DNA of 64,000 bases from Gordonia humi. Its GTDB lineage: Bacteria > Actinomycetota > Actinomycetes > Mycobacteriales > Mycobacteriaceae. Every line of letters starts with the position of its first letter. The stretch's first letter is position 1. Position numbers and translations under genes: made by a program. The stretch spans positions 1,612,001 to 1,676,000 of the forward strand of contig NZ_JACIFP010000001.1 in NCBI RefSeq assembly GCF_014197435.1, in the 5' to 3' direction. Positions 1 through 9,099 of this stretch are shown piece by piece. The notes under the pieces were generated by a model. That model did not search any database, was not told the origin of the DNA, and saw only the letters and a program-made list of their open reading frames with translations.

Positions 1-1
1 G

Positions 2-208
2 CGCGGCCGCGTCGAGCGTGCCGAGATGGAACGCACCTTCAACATGGGCGTCGGCATGGTCGCCATCGTCGCACCGGAGGACACCGACCGCGCCCAGGCG
101 GTGCTGACCGCACGTCACGTCGACAACTGGGTCCTCGGCTCGATCAGACGTGGTGCCGGTGGCGCCGCGGGTTCGGCCGCACTCGTCGGAGACCACGCCC
201 GCTTCTGA
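2..208 (+). CDS. purM: Phosphoribosylformylglycinamidine cyclo-ligase, C-terminal end
   Basis: This is the last 68 codons of PurM, the AIR synthetase of purine synthesis, which closes the imidazole ring of FGAM with ATP. The visible part reads ...AEMERTFNMGVGMVAIV and ends in DHARF. The FNMGVGM stretch is typical of the C-terminal domain of PurM. The gene enters from outside the window, so its start is not seen. A very strong hairpin follows the stop codon by 16 bases. The next gene is convergent, as at the M. tuberculosis purM locus (family knowledge). Confidence 0.93.
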   Translation, partial: RGRVERAEMERTFNMGVGMVAIVAPEDTDRAQAVLTARHVDNWVLGSIRRGAGGAAGSAALVGDHARF

Positions 209-224
209 GCCACGGCTGAAACGC

Positions 225-272
225 CTGATCCGCCGGGTGGAACCAGTTCTCTGGTTCCACCCGGCGGATCAG
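225..272. terminator. Bidirectional intrinsic terminator hairpin
   Basis: A perfect 22-bp stem (225-246 pairs with 251-272) has a 4-nt TTCT loop. It lies between purM and the convergent DUF3073 gene. There is no clear T tract, which is common for actinobacterial terminators. It can serve both genes. Confidence 0.85.
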
Positions 273-438
273 TGATGTCGCGAGGTCTCCGATGTGCGCC
301 ACTCGATCGGGATGCCTACGCGGATCGAAATGCGCTCAGCCCGCCGAACCGTGCCACGGGTCGCCGGACTGAGAGACTCTGAGCACACTCGATCAGCGGA
401 GTGTCGCTGGTCGAGAGTGGAAGTCGGGTGGCGACGCG

Positions 439-621
439 TCAGCGTCGCCAGTCGTCTTCGGAGTTCCGGCTGTCGTCCTCCGACCATGGGTCGGCGTACG
501 GCGGTTCGCCGCCACCGCCCGACAACTCGCGCTGCAAGCTGTCGAAGTCGGTGTTCTGGGTGGAGTACTTCAGCTGACGTGCAACCTTCGTCTGCTTTGC
601 CTTAGCCCGGCCGCGGCCCAT
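439..621 (-). CDS. DUF3073 family small basic protein
   Basis: A 60-residue protein beginning MGRGRAKAKQTKVARQLKYS and ending in an acidic, Ser/Asp-rich tail. The basic N-terminus followed by the QLKYS-type stretch is the hallmark of DUF3073, a small actinobacterial family of unknown function found next to purM (Rv0810c in M. tuberculosis). The start at 621 was chosen over upstream codons because GAGGGGG sits just before it and the family begins MGRGR. No catalytic motif is seen. The split basic and acidic halves suggest a nucleic-acid or protein-binding role, but this is only inference. Confidence 0.85.
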   Translation of the reverse strand: MGRGRAKAKQTKVARQLKYSTQNTDFDSLQRELSGGGGEPPYADPWSEDDSRNSEDDWRR

Positions 622-788
622 ATGGGACCCCCTCGCACAATGACGGGGCGGCCATCGGTGTGGCGGCCCCGTTCTATTCGTTAGTAGTTCTCGTGCTGAC
701 CAGTCTAGCGCGCGGACGCAATTAAGTCTCATCGCCTGGTCATCCGTGTGGCGCGAGAGTAGTCACATGACGGAGATCACATGGTCGG

Positions 789-1940
789 TCACCGGCCGCG
801 CAGGCGCTCCTGGGCGGCTCGGCCTGCGGGAACGGTGTCGTCGGGCGTGTAGAGGTCGGAGTCGATTCGTGCCGCGGCGCCTGTCTCGGAATCGCCCGTC
901 ACGAGCTCGGCGTCGACCGGCACCGACCGTTTCACCAAGGCGAGTGCGATCGGGCCGAGCTCGAAGTGATCGACGACGCTGCCGACCCGTCCGACGCTGC
1001 GACCGCCCGCCGACACCGGGTCGCCGGTCGCCGGTCGCGCATCCGAGCTGCCGTCGAGGTGCAGCAGCACCAGGCGACGCGGCGGCCGACCGATGTTCGC
1101 GACCCGAGACACCGTCTCCTGTCCGCGGTAGCAGCCCTTGTCCAGATGAACGGCGCCGTGCTCGGTGGGCCCGCCGATCCAGTCGGCCTCGTGCGGAATG
1201 GTGCGCTCGTCGGTGTCCACGTGCAGACGGGCCCGTCCGGCGGCCACCCGCAGGGCGTCGAACGCCCACATGCCCGCGGGCGCGGCGCCGGCGCCGGTCA
1301 GTGCGGACCACCACCGGGTCAGCTCGTCGCGCGCGATCACCACATCGACGACGGGCAGCGTGCGGCCCTCGCCGATCGGCGGCATCACCCGCCAGAAACC
1401 GTGCGCGTCGGGGATCGAACCCGCGGCGTACACGTCCGCGTCGGACGGGACGCCCAGCAGTTCGGCGATCGCTCCGGTCCGGGCCCGGGGGCCGACGAGA
1501 GTCAGCACCGCGGTGTCCGCGCGCGGGGCGGGTGTCACCTGTGCCCAGAACACCATCTTGGTGAGGAACTGGGCGAGTGGAGCGCCGCGGTCCGCCTCGG
1601 TGTCGAGCCAGGTGACCTCGTCGATGTCGGTGAGGACGAAGTGGTCCTCCACGCGGCCGTTGAGGTCGAGTGAGAGGTTCTCGGCGCTGTGACGGTCGGC
1701 CAGGCCCGCGACATGCTGCGAGGAGATCGTGTGCAGCCAGGTGAGGCGCTCGGGTCCGACGAGCTCGATCACCGCGCGGTCGCTGCGGTCCACCACGGCG
1801 ACGCCGCGCGCGGCGGCTCGCTGTTCGCCGAGCGGGTCCCCGTAGTGCCAGGCGACGCCGGGACTCGGATCGCCGTCGGGCGTGGCGACAGCACCTGCGG
1901 TCGCGGAGAGGATGGGCGAACGAACGGTATCCGCAGACAT
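789..1940 (-). CDS. ygfZ: YgfZ/GcvT-type folate-binding protein
   Basis: A 383-residue cytosolic protein of the YgfZ family, folate-dependent factors that help assemble or repair certain iron-sulfur enzymes. The family signature KGCYRGQE is at residues 268-275 and includes the conserved cysteine. An aminomethyltransferase-like N-terminal domain and a short C-terminal barrel are recognisable. The ATG lies 14 bp from the divergent pabC start, so both promoters must overlap. Pairing with a folate-pathway gene fits a tetrahydrofolate-binding role. The substrate iron-sulfur proteins cannot be told from sequence. Confidence 0.9.
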   Translation of the reverse strand: MSADTVRSPILSATAGAVATPDGDPSPGVAWHYGDPLGEQRAAARGVAVVDRSDRAVIELVGPERLTWLHTISSQHVAGLADRHSAENLSLDLNGRVEDHFVLTDIDEVTWLDTEADRGAPLAQFLTKMVFWAQVTPAPRADTAVLTLVGPRARTGAIAELLGVPSDADVYAAGSIPDAHGFWRVMPPIGEGRTLPVVDVVIARDELTRWWSALTGAGAAPAGMWAFDALRVAAGRARLHVDTDERTIPHEADWIGGPTEHGAVHLDKGCYRGQETVSRVANIGRPPRRLVLLHLDGSSDARPATGDPVSAGGRSVGRVGSVVDHFELGPIALALVKRSVPVDAELVTGDSETGAAARIDSDLYTPDDTVPAGRAAQERLRGR

Positions 1941-1954
1941 GCCGCCAGTCTACG

Positions 1955-2806
1955 GTGGACACCGTGATCGTTGTCGACGGTGATGGCCTGCGCAGTGACC
2001 CCGGTCGCCCCCTCCTGCACGCGGACGATCTCGGCGTGCTGCACGGCGACGGCGTCTTCGAGACGATGCTGGTTCGCGACGGGCGGGCCCGGCTCGTGCG
2101 GCGGCATCTGGCTCGGCTGGTCGACGGCGCCGCCCGCCTCGACCTCCCGGAACCCGATGTCGAACGCATCGCGCGGGCGGTCGAGACCGCGCAGGACGCC
2201 TGGAGCGGCACCGGCGACGGCGCCCTCCGGATCGTCTACACCCGCGGTCGCGAATCGGACCCGGGATCGCCGACGTGGTTCGTCACGGTGTCGCCGGTGC
2301 CGGAGCGGGCGGCGATCGCCCGCCGGGACGGCGTCACGGTACTGCTGCTGACGCGCGCGCAGGATCCCGACGCCGTCGCGCCGTGGGAACTCGCGGGCGC
2401 CAAGGCGCTCAGCTACGCCCGCAACACCGCGGCCCTGCGGCATGCCCGCGCGCAGGGGTTCGACGACGCGATCTACCTGTCGTCGACCGGAACTGTGCTC
2501 GAGTCGCCGCGGGCCAACGTCGTCGCCCTGTTCGACGGGGTGCTGACCGCGACGCCGGCGGCCGACGGGATCCTCGCCGGAACCACGCAGGAGGCGCTCT
2601 ACGCGGCCGCCGATCGGGCCGGGGTTCCGACCCGTGAGGCCCGCATGACTCCCGAGGATCTGCGAGGTGCCGACGGCGTGTGGCTCCTGTCGTCGCTCAC
2701 GCTCGCCGCCCGTGTGCGTCGGATGGGCGATTTCGTTCTCGCCGAGACGCCGAATCGCGCCGGACTCGTCCCAAAACTCGTAACCGAAGCGATTACCCGA
2801 CCATGA
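1955..2806 (+). CDS. pabC: Aminodeoxychorismate lyase
   Basis: A 283-residue fold-type IV PLP enzyme that converts 4-amino-4-deoxychorismate to 4-aminobenzoate and pyruvate for folate synthesis. The N-terminal HGDGVFETMLV motif and the PLP lysine (Lys150 in AKALSYARN) are present. The late segment GTTQEALYAAA binds the cofactor phosphate region in this family. GTG at 1955 is used as start, giving MDTVIVVDGDG. It is divergent from ygfZ with almost no spacer. Branched-chain or D-amino-acid aminotransferase relatives are the alternative, but position (Rv0812 synteny) and length favour PabC. Confidence 0.85.
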   Translation: MDTVIVVDGDGLRSDPGRPLLHADDLGVLHGDGVFETMLVRDGRARLVRRHLARLVDGAARLDLPEPDVERIARAVETAQDAWSGTGDGALRIVYTRGRESDPGSPTWFVTVSPVPERAAIARRDGVTVLLLTRAQDPDAVAPWELAGAKALSYARNTAALRHARAQGFDDAIYLSSTGTVLESPRANVVALFDGVLTATPAADGILAGTTQEALYAAADRAGVPTREARMTPEDLRGADGVWLLSSLTLAARVRRMGDFVLAETPNRAGLVPKLVTEAITRP

Positions 2807-2893
2807 TGTGACTGCGGACACGAGGACGGCGGCCCGATGTGAGCGGGTCTTTGGTCTTCTGTGTCACGAAGGGCTTGTATTCCCGCCCATCGC

Positions 2894-2910
2894 TACTACG
2901 CTGCGTAGTA
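2894..2910. promoter_or_regulatory. Candidate operator before the cyd operon
   Basis: A 17-bp palindrome TACTACGCTGCGTAGTA has 8-bp perfect arms around one central T. It lies 33-49 bp upstream of the cydA start, where a repressor could cover the promoter. The TAC...GTA outline recalls BlaI/MecI/CopY-family operators. That link is inference and no such regulator is encoded nearby. Confidence 0.5.
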
Positions 2911-2942
2911 CGCGCTGAGGAACCGACGAATGTGAGGCGAGC

Positions 2943-4502
2943 GTGGATGTCGTTGACATATCCCGGTGGCAATTCGGAATAACCACTGTCTACCACTTCA
3001 TTCTGGTGCCGTTGACCATCGGTCTGGCACCCCTGATCGCGGTCATGCAGACCGTCTGGCACGTGACTGGAAAAGAGCAGTGGCTGCGCGCCACCAAGTT
3101 CTTCTCCAAGCTCTTCCTGATCAACTTCGCGCTCGGTGTGGCCACCGGAATCGTCCAGGAGTTCCAGTTCGGTATGAACTGGAGCGAGTACAGCCGGTAC
3201 GTCGCCGACGTCTTCGGCGCGCCGCTCGCCATGGAGGGCCTGGTGGCCTTCTTCATGGAGTCGACCTTCATCGGACTCTGGATCTTCGGCTGGGGCAGAC
3301 TTCCCAGACGCGTGCATCTGGCGTGCATCTGGATCGTCGCGATCGGCGTCAACGCCTCCGCGTACTTCATCATCGCCGCCAACTCGTTCATGCAGCACCC
3401 GGTGGGCGTCGTCTGGGACGAGGCGCGCGAGCGGCCCCGCATGAACAACTTCCTGGCCGTCATCACCAACAACACCACCCTGGTCGCGTTCCCGCATGTC
3501 ATCGCGGGCGCCTTCCTCACCGCATCGACGTTCGTGGCCGTGATCGGCCTGTGGTGGATGGCGCGCAACACCGTCCGCGCGAACAAGCTCGAAGCCGCAC
3601 TGGTCTCCGGCGACGATTCGCAGATCCCCGAGACCAGTTCGCCCAGCCAGATCGGTGCGAGTCCGACCAAGCTGCGCGAGGACAACGCGAAGATGTGGAG
3701 ACCGGTCACCCTGCTGGGCCTCTGGGTGATCATCGCGAGCGGCATCGCACTGTTCATCACCGGTGACCAACAGGCGCGACTCATGTTCGAGCAGCAGCCG
3801 ATGAAGATGGCCGCAGCCGAATCGCTGTGCGAGACCGAGACCGGGGCATCGTTCTCCGTGCTGAGCATCGGCACGCAGAACAACTGCGACAACATCACCC
3901 ACGTCATACAGATTCCCAACATGCTGTCGTTCCTGTCCGATCACAGCTTCGACAGCACCGTGCAGGGCGTCAACGAACTCCAGGAGCAGTACCAGGAGGC
4001 GCTGAACATGCCGGGCCAGAACTTCGCGCCCAACCTGTTCGTCACCTACTGGGGCTTCCGGGCGATGATCACCTGGGCGCTCGGCTCGGTCGTCGTGGCC
4101 GTCGGCGGTCTGTGGTTCCTCCGACGAGGCCGCAGTGAGATACCGAGGAAGGTCGGCACCCTCATGCTGTGGATGGCACCGACTCCGTTCCTGGCCAACG
4201 CATCCGGGTGGATCTTCACCGAGATGGGACGTCAGCCGTGGGTCGTCGCTCCCAACTGGGCCGACGCCGACGGTGATCCGCTGCAGATCCACATGCTGGT
4301 GCAGGACGGTGTCTCCAACCACACATCGCCCATCGTCTGGACCACCCTGATCGGGTTCACGCTCCTCTACGGCGCGCTCGGCCTGGTCTGGTTCTTCCTG
4401 CAACGTCGCTATGTGATCGACGGTCCCCACGACACTGACGGCGTCGCCCCGGACGTGGGCGCCGACGACGACGTCGACAAACCACTCTCGTTCTCGTATT
4501 AG
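2943..4502 (+). CDS. cydA: Cytochrome bd oxidase subunit I
   Basis: A 519-residue membrane subunit of the quinol-oxidising bd terminal oxidase. It starts MDVVDISRWQFGITTVYHF, giving the N-terminal heme ligand His18. The GWIFTEMGRQPW motif near the C-terminal third is the family signature. The segment between helices 6 and 7 is short, as in other short-Q-loop bd oxidases. The GTG start at 2943 matches the family N-terminus, and GAGGCGAG lies just before it. It is the first gene of cydABDC and gives high-affinity respiration under low oxygen or when the main branch is blocked. Confidence 0.97.
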   Translation: MDVVDISRWQFGITTVYHFILVPLTIGLAPLIAVMQTVWHVTGKEQWLRATKFFSKLFLINFALGVATGIVQEFQFGMNWSEYSRYVADVFGAPLAMEGLVAFFMESTFIGLWIFGWGRLPRRVHLACIWIVAIGVNASAYFIIAANSFMQHPVGVVWDEARERPRMNNFLAVITNNTTLVAFPHVIAGAFLTASTFVAVIGLWWMARNTVRANKLEAALVSGDDSQIPETSSPSQIGASPTKLREDNAKMWRPVTLLGLWVIIASGIALFITGDQQARLMFEQQPMKMAAAESLCETETGASFSVLSIGTQNNCDNITHVIQIPNMLSFLSDHSFDSTVQGVNELQEQYQEALNMPGQNFAPNLFVTYWGFRAMITWALGSVVVAVGGLWFLRRGRSEIPRKVGTLMLWMAPTPFLANASGWIFTEMGRQPWVVAPNWADADGDPLQIHMLVQDGVSNHTSPIVWTTLIGFTLLYGALGLVWFFLQRRYVIDGPHDTDGVAPDVGADDDVDKPLSFSY

Positions 4503-4512
4503 GAGCCTGTCG

Positions 4513-5562
4513 ATGAGTCTGGAAACTTTCTGGTTCGCGCTCGTCGCGGTCCTGTTCGTCATGTACTTCGTGCTGGAGGGCTTCGACTTCGGCGTTGGAA
4601 TGCTGCTGCCGTTCCTCGGCCGTCGCTCCGAGCCAGACGGCGACAAGCGCCGTCGACTGCTCCTGACCACGATCGGCCCGGTGTGGGACGGCAACGAGGT
4701 GTGGCTGATCACCGGCGGCGGTGCGCTGTTCGCCGCGTTCGGCGGCTGGTACGCCACCATGTTCTCGGCCTTCTATCTGCCGCTGTTCCTCATCCTGATC
4801 GGCCTGATCGTGCGCGTGGTCGCCATCGAATGGCGCGGAAAGATCAACGATCCGCGGTGGCGGGCGTGGTGCGACGTCGGTATCGGCCTCGGCTCGTGGC
4901 TGCCCGCGATCCTGTGGGGAGTGGCGTTCGCGAACGTCGTGCGCGGCATCCCGATCGACGCCGAACACCAGTACACCGGCGGCTTCTTCAACCTGCTGAA
5001 CCCGTACGCGCTGCTCGGCGGACTGACCACCGTCCTGTGCTTCATCACGCACGGTGCCGTGTTCATCGCGCTCAAGAGCCACGGCGCCGTCCGCGACGAT
5101 GCGCAGACCGTGGCCTGGCGCCTGGCGATCCCCACGGCGGCGGTCGCGGCGGGCTTCCTGCTGTGGACCCAGTTCGCCTACGGCAAGGGCTGGACGTGGA
5201 CGCTGGTGGCGATCGCCGCCGTCGCCGCCGTCGTCATGGTGATCGGCGCCTACCTGCGTCGGGAGGGCATCGCCTTCGCCGCCACGTGCATCGCGATCGC
5301 GGCCACCGTGGGACTGCTGTTCGCCGTGTTGTTCCCGAACGTGCTGCCCTCGCTGACCGACTCGGCGTACGACCTGACGGTGGCGAACACCTCGTCGAGC
5401 CATTACACCCTGGTCGTCATGACCTGGGCCGCGGGCATCATGACCCCGGTCGTCCTGCTCTACCAGGGCTGGACCTACTGGGTGTTCCGGCAGCGGCTCA
5501 CCATCGATCGGATCCCCGAGGCGGGCGGACTGCCGCTGCGCGAGGAGGTGCCCGTCAAGTGA
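4513..5562 (+). CDS. cydB: Cytochrome bd oxidase subunit II
   Basis: A 349-residue membrane protein, the partner of CydA. It has the typical N-terminal stretch VLEGFDFGVGMLLPFLG and the GPVWDGNEVWLI motif that follows. Helices run through the whole length. It starts 10 bp after cydA behind AGGAGCC and its TGA overlaps the GTG of cydD by four bases, which indicates translational coupling along the operon. Nothing is missing compared with the family. Confidence 0.97.
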   Translation: MSLETFWFALVAVLFVMYFVLEGFDFGVGMLLPFLGRRSEPDGDKRRRLLLTTIGPVWDGNEVWLITGGGALFAAFGGWYATMFSAFYLPLFLILIGLIVRVVAIEWRGKINDPRWRAWCDVGIGLGSWLPAILWGVAFANVVRGIPIDAEHQYTGGFFNLLNPYALLGGLTTVLCFITHGAVFIALKSHGAVRDDAQTVAWRLAIPTAAVAAGFLLWTQFAYGKGWTWTLVAIAAVAAVVMVIGAYLRREGIAFAATCIAIAATVGLLFAVLFPNVLPSLTDSAYDLTVANTSSSHYTLVVMTWAAGIMTPVVLLYQGWTYWVFRQRLTIDRIPEAGGLPLREEVPVK

Positions 5563-7241
5563 GCGCCGCCCCGCCGCTCGACCCGCGTCTGCTGAAGTAT
5601 TCGCGGTCGGCGCGGCGGTACGCGGTCGCCGTCGCGGGGTTCTCCGTCGCCTCGGTGGTCGCCGTGATCGCGGGCGCCGTCGCGATCGCCGGACTGCTCG
5701 GCGAACTCGTCACCGATCCGGCCGCACGCACTTTCGGAGCGCAATCGGTGCATCTGACGGTGATCGCGGTGGCCTTCGCGGCCCGCGCGGTGAGTTCGTA
5801 CCTGCAGGACCGGTACGCGCACCGCGCGGCGCTGGCGACCATCGGCGAACTGCGGGCGCGTGCCGTCGACGCGCTCACCGATTCGACGCGCACGTCGCCG
5901 CACCGGCTGGCCGCCGAACGAGACCGCTCGTCGACGGTGCTGCTGCGCGGACTCGACGCACTGGTCGACTACTTCGCCGACTACCTGCCCGCGCTGCTGT
6001 CGACGGCGATCATCACCCCGCTGGTCGTCGTCGTGATCGCCTGGGCCGACTGGCCGTCGGCGATCATCATCCTGGTCACCATTCCGCTGATCCCGCTGTT
6101 CATGGTGCTGATAGGTCTGCTCACCCGCGATCGCACCCGGCGCAAACTCGACGCGATGAGCCGTCAGAGCAGTCGACTCCTGGATCTGCTCACCGGACTG
6201 CCGACCCTGCGCGGCATCGGCCGCGCCGTCGGACCGGTACGACGCGTCGACGATCTCGGTCGAGAGTTCCACCGCACGACGATGTCGTCGCTGCGGATCG
6301 CGTTCCTGTCCGGTGCCGCACTGGAGATGCTCGCGACGCTCAGCGTGGCGCTCGTGGCCGTCGGCATCGGCCTGCGCCTGGTGTTCGGCGACATGAGCCT
6401 CTACGCCGGGGTGCTCGCGCTGGTCCTCGCGCCCGAGGCGTACCTCCCGCTACGTCGGATCGGTGCGGCGTTCCACGCGTCCCAGGACGGCCTCGAGGCC
6501 TCCCGCGAGGTCCTCGACGTGTGCGATCGCGCCGCCCGGAGCACCGGATCCAGGCGGATCGGCGTCGACGGCGAGGCCGTGGTCGTCGACGGTCTGGGCG
6601 TGCGCACCCGCGACGGGTGGACCCCGCGCGGTCTGAACCTGCGCTGCGAACCGGGGACGGTGACCGTCGTCTCCGGTCGAAACGGAGTCGGGAAGTCGAC
6701 GCTGCTCGCGGCGATCCTCGGCCTCGAGAGGCCCGACGAGGGCTCGGTGCGGATCGGCGGCGTCGACGTCACCGATCTGGAGCCGACGGCATTCCACGAG
6801 CAGGTCGCCTGGCTGCCGCAGCATCCGATGACGACGCCGGGCACCGTCGCCGAGAACCTCGCCCTGCTCGACGAGCTCGACCCGGCGCGGGTCGCCGACC
6901 TCTCCCGCGTGTTCGGCCTCGCCGAGATCGACGCCGCCACGATGATCGGCGCCGACGGATCCGGACTGTCGGCCGGACAACGCCAACGGCTCGCCCTGGT
7001 GCGGACCCTCGCCTCCGACGCCCCGCTGATCCTCCTCGACGAGCCCACGGCCCATCTCGACGCCGAGACCGCGGCGCGGGTACTCGACGTCGTCGCCGCG
7101 CGCGCCGCGGACGGGGCCACCGTCGTGCTGGTCTCGCATCGCCCGGAGTCGCGGTCCGTGGCCGACGTCGTCGTCGAGGTGGAGAGCGACGTGCAGAGTG
7201 CGACGGCGACGATCGACGGGAGCGTCGATGCGCGCCTCTGA
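5559..7241 (+). CDS. cydD: Cysteine/glutathione-type ABC exporter subunit for bd oxidase assembly
   Basis: A 560-residue ABC half-transporter, one of the CydDC pair needed for bd oxidase assembly (thiol export in E. coli). The membrane domain fills about residues 20-320. The ATPase domain has Walker A GRNGVGKST, the signature LSAGQRQRL and Walker B LILLDEPTAHLD. The GTG at 5559 overlaps the cydB stop in GTGA. No shorter start fits because the family N-terminus PPLDPRLL follows at once. This organism makes mycothiol, so the exported thiol may differ from E. coli. Confidence 0.93.
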   Translation: MSAAPPLDPRLLKYSRSARRYAVAVAGFSVASVVAVIAGAVAIAGLLGELVTDPAARTFGAQSVHLTVIAVAFAARAVSSYLQDRYAHRAALATIGELRARAVDALTDSTRTSPHRLAAERDRSSTVLLRGLDALVDYFADYLPALLSTAIITPLVVVVIAWADWPSAIIILVTIPLIPLFMVLIGLLTRDRTRRKLDAMSRQSSRLLDLLTGLPTLRGIGRAVGPVRRVDDLGREFHRTTMSSLRIAFLSGAALEMLATLSVALVAVGIGLRLVFGDMSLYAGVLALVLAPEAYLPLRRIGAAFHASQDGLEASREVLDVCDRAARSTGSRRIGVDGEAVVVDGLGVRTRDGWTPRGLNLRCEPGTVTVVSGRNGVGKSTLLAAILGLERPDEGSVRIGGVDVTDLEPTAFHEQVAWLPQHPMTTPGTVAENLALLDELDPARVADLSRVFGLAEIDAATMIGADGSGLSAGQRQRLALVRTLASDAPLILLDEPTAHLDAETAARVLDVVAARAADGATVVLVSHRPESRSVADVVVEVESDVQSATATIDGSVDARL

Positions 7242-8916
7242 CCCCTTGATCCGAGCGCTCGAGTTCGCCGGCCTGCGCCGCACCACACCGCTCGTGGCGA
7301 TCCTGCTCGGTGCGGGCGGTGCGCTCTCGGCGCTCGGACTGGCCGCGCTGTCGGCTTGGCTGATCACCCGGGCCTGGCAGATGCCGCCGGTGTTGTACCT
7401 GTCGGTCGCGGTGACCGCGGTCCGCGCGCTCGGCATCTCCCGCGCGTTGTTCCGGTACCTGGAGCGTCTGGCCACCCACGACGTCGCTCTGCGGGCGATG
7501 GGCACGGCCCGCGCCCGCATCTACCGGGTGCTCGCGACCGGTGCTCCGGAGGCCGCGGTCCGTGCCGACCGCGGGGCACTCCTGGCACGCACCGCCGACG
7601 ACGTCGACGAGATCGGCGACGCCGTGGTCCGCGGTCTGGTGCCGATGGCCGTCGGCGGGGTCACCGGGATCGCGGCCGTGGCGATCATGGCCGTCGTCTC
7701 ACCGCTGTCGGCGATCGTCCTCGCGGTGGCGTTGCTGATCAGCGGGGTGCTCGCGCCGCGCCTGGGGGCTCGCGCATCCGTGCGGGCCGTCGTCGACGGA
7801 GCACGGGCGCGCGAATCGGTCGGCACCTCGGTCACCGGACTGCTGTGGCACGGCGCCGAGTTGGCGGTGGCTGGCCGCCGCCGGAGCGCGCTGGCCGCCC
7901 TGCGCTCGGCCGATGTCGATCACGCGCGCGCGGTCGACGACGCGGCCGCACGGCAGGCCGGAGCCGCGTCGCTGACGCCGTTCGCCCTGCTGGTGAGCGT
8001 CGTGGCCGCGGCCGTGATCGCCGTCGATCTCGCGTCGGGGGCGCCCGGTTCGCTGATGGAGGCGACCTCGTCCGACGGCGTGCTGACGCCGATGCTGCTC
8101 GGCGTCCTGATCCTGTTGCCGCTCTCGTCGTTTGAAGAGACCGGTGCGCTGACCGATGCCGCGATCGCGTGGGAGCGCGGACGTCGGAGTGCGGCTCGTG
8201 TGATGGCCCTGGTCGATGCGGCCGGCCCCGAGCGGACCGTCGCCGATCCCGTGTTCGATCCGCGACCGGCGACCCTGACCGTCGCTGCGCTGCAGTGGGG
8301 ACACGAGCGGCCGCTCGGTCCCGCCGACGGCCTCGATCTGCGGCTGCGGCCGGGCGATCGGCTCGCGGTGACCGGTCCGAGCGGGGCGGGCAAGTCGACG
8401 CTCGGGCTCACCCTCGCCGGGCTTCTCGAACCGCTGTCCGGCAGTGTCGTCACCGAACCGGGGGAGCTGTCGACGTGCGCCGCGTACTTTCCCGAGGAGG
8501 GGCACCTGTTCTCCACGACGCTCCGCGAGAACCTGCGCGTGGCGCGCGGCGACGTGACCGACGACGAGATCGTCGACGCCCTGCGCGAGGTGGGTCTCGG
8601 CCGCTGGATCGACGCGCTGCCCGATGGACTCGACACCGAGCTCGCCGGAGCGGCCGCGGTGAGCGGCGGTCAGCGGCGCCGAATCCTGTTGGCACGAGCC
8701 CTGGTCCATGACGCGCGCATCGTCGTCCTCGACGAACCCACCGAACACCTCGATGCCGACGACGCAACCGAGCTGCTGGGGCGGATCTGCGCACGAGAGG
8801 GCATGTTCGGTTCGGATCGCGTAGTGGTGGTCATCACGCACCAGGCGATCGACGAATTGAATGTCCCGTCGCTGTTCGTCCCGCTATCCAGGCAAGACAG
8901 TATTTCTCTGAACTGA
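7228..8916 (+). CDS. cydC: ABC exporter subunit for bd oxidase assembly
   Basis: A 562-residue ABC half-transporter and partner of CydD. It has an N-terminal six-helix membrane domain, Walker A GPSGAGKST, the signature VSGGQRRRI and Walker B IVVLDEPTEHLD. The ATG at 7228 is used, since it overlaps the end of cydD by 14 bp and gives the usual short cytosolic leader. An in-frame GTG at 7198 would add ten residues inside cydD. It ends the cyd operon. Candidate iron boxes for the next gene begin over its stop codon. Confidence 0.93.
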   Translation: MRASDPLIRALEFAGLRRTTPLVAILLGAGGALSALGLAALSAWLITRAWQMPPVLYLSVAVTAVRALGISRALFRYLERLATHDVALRAMGTARARIYRVLATGAPEAAVRADRGALLARTADDVDEIGDAVVRGLVPMAVGGVTGIAAVAIMAVVSPLSAIVLAVALLISGVLAPRLGARASVRAVVDGARARESVGTSVTGLLWHGAELAVAGRRRSALAALRSADVDHARAVDDAAARQAGAASLTPFALLVSVVAAAVIAVDLASGAPGSLMEATSSDGVLTPMLLGVLILLPLSSFEETGALTDAAIAWERGRRSAARVMALVDAAGPERTVADPVFDPRPATLTVAALQWGHERPLGPADGLDLRLRPGDRLAVTGPSGAGKSTLGLTLAGLLEPLSGSVVTEPGELSTCAAYFPEEGHLFSTTLRENLRVARGDVTDDEIVDALREVGLGRWIDALPDGLDTELAGAAAVSGGQRRRILLARALVHDARIVVLDEPTEHLDADDATELLGRICAREGMFGSDRVVVVITHQAIDELNVPSLFVPLSRQDSISLN

Positions 8917-8927
8917 GCCTTGCCTCA
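8909..8927 (-). promoter_or_regulatory. Weak candidate IdeR/DtxR iron box, distal
   Basis: Read on the minus strand, TGAGGCAAGGCTCAGTTCA matches 13 of 19 positions of the iron-box consensus TWAGGTWAGSCTWACCTWA. It overlaps the cydC stop codon. It is weak on its own and is noted because a better box lies 74 bp further downstream. Mycobacterial bfrB has paired boxes (known biology). Confidence 0.3.
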
Positions 8928-8982
8928 TTATATGAAGGAGAGGCTTGTTTTAAATGCGGCGGAAATGCCTCTGAACTGCAGT

Positions 8983-9001
8983 TAAGGTATGCCGTACCTG
9001 G
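8983..9001 (+). promoter_or_regulatory. Candidate IdeR/DtxR iron box, proximal
   Basis: TAAGGTATGCCGTACCTGG matches 15 of 19 positions of the IdeR consensus and is itself a partial palindrome. It lies about 100 bp upstream of the ferritin start. That position suits iron-dependent activation, as known for bfrB in M. tuberculosis. The site is seen in the sequence. The regulator is inferred. Confidence 0.55.
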
Positions 9002-9099
9002 CTAGACGATTGAGAAATTCCGATTACTCTTGACTGTGTTCGAAACAATTCCCGCGTCTTTCCGATACGAATTCGCGGTCGAGAGTCAGGTGTATTCCT

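Noticed and set aside
2807..2942. A Rex operator before cydA
   Set aside because: No TGTGAA...TTCACA pair is present; the only strong symmetry is the TACTACGC palindrome.
2793..4760. A 655-codon minus-strand open frame opposite cydA
   Set aside because: It is His/Asp-rich with no known motif, while cydA on the other strand is certain.
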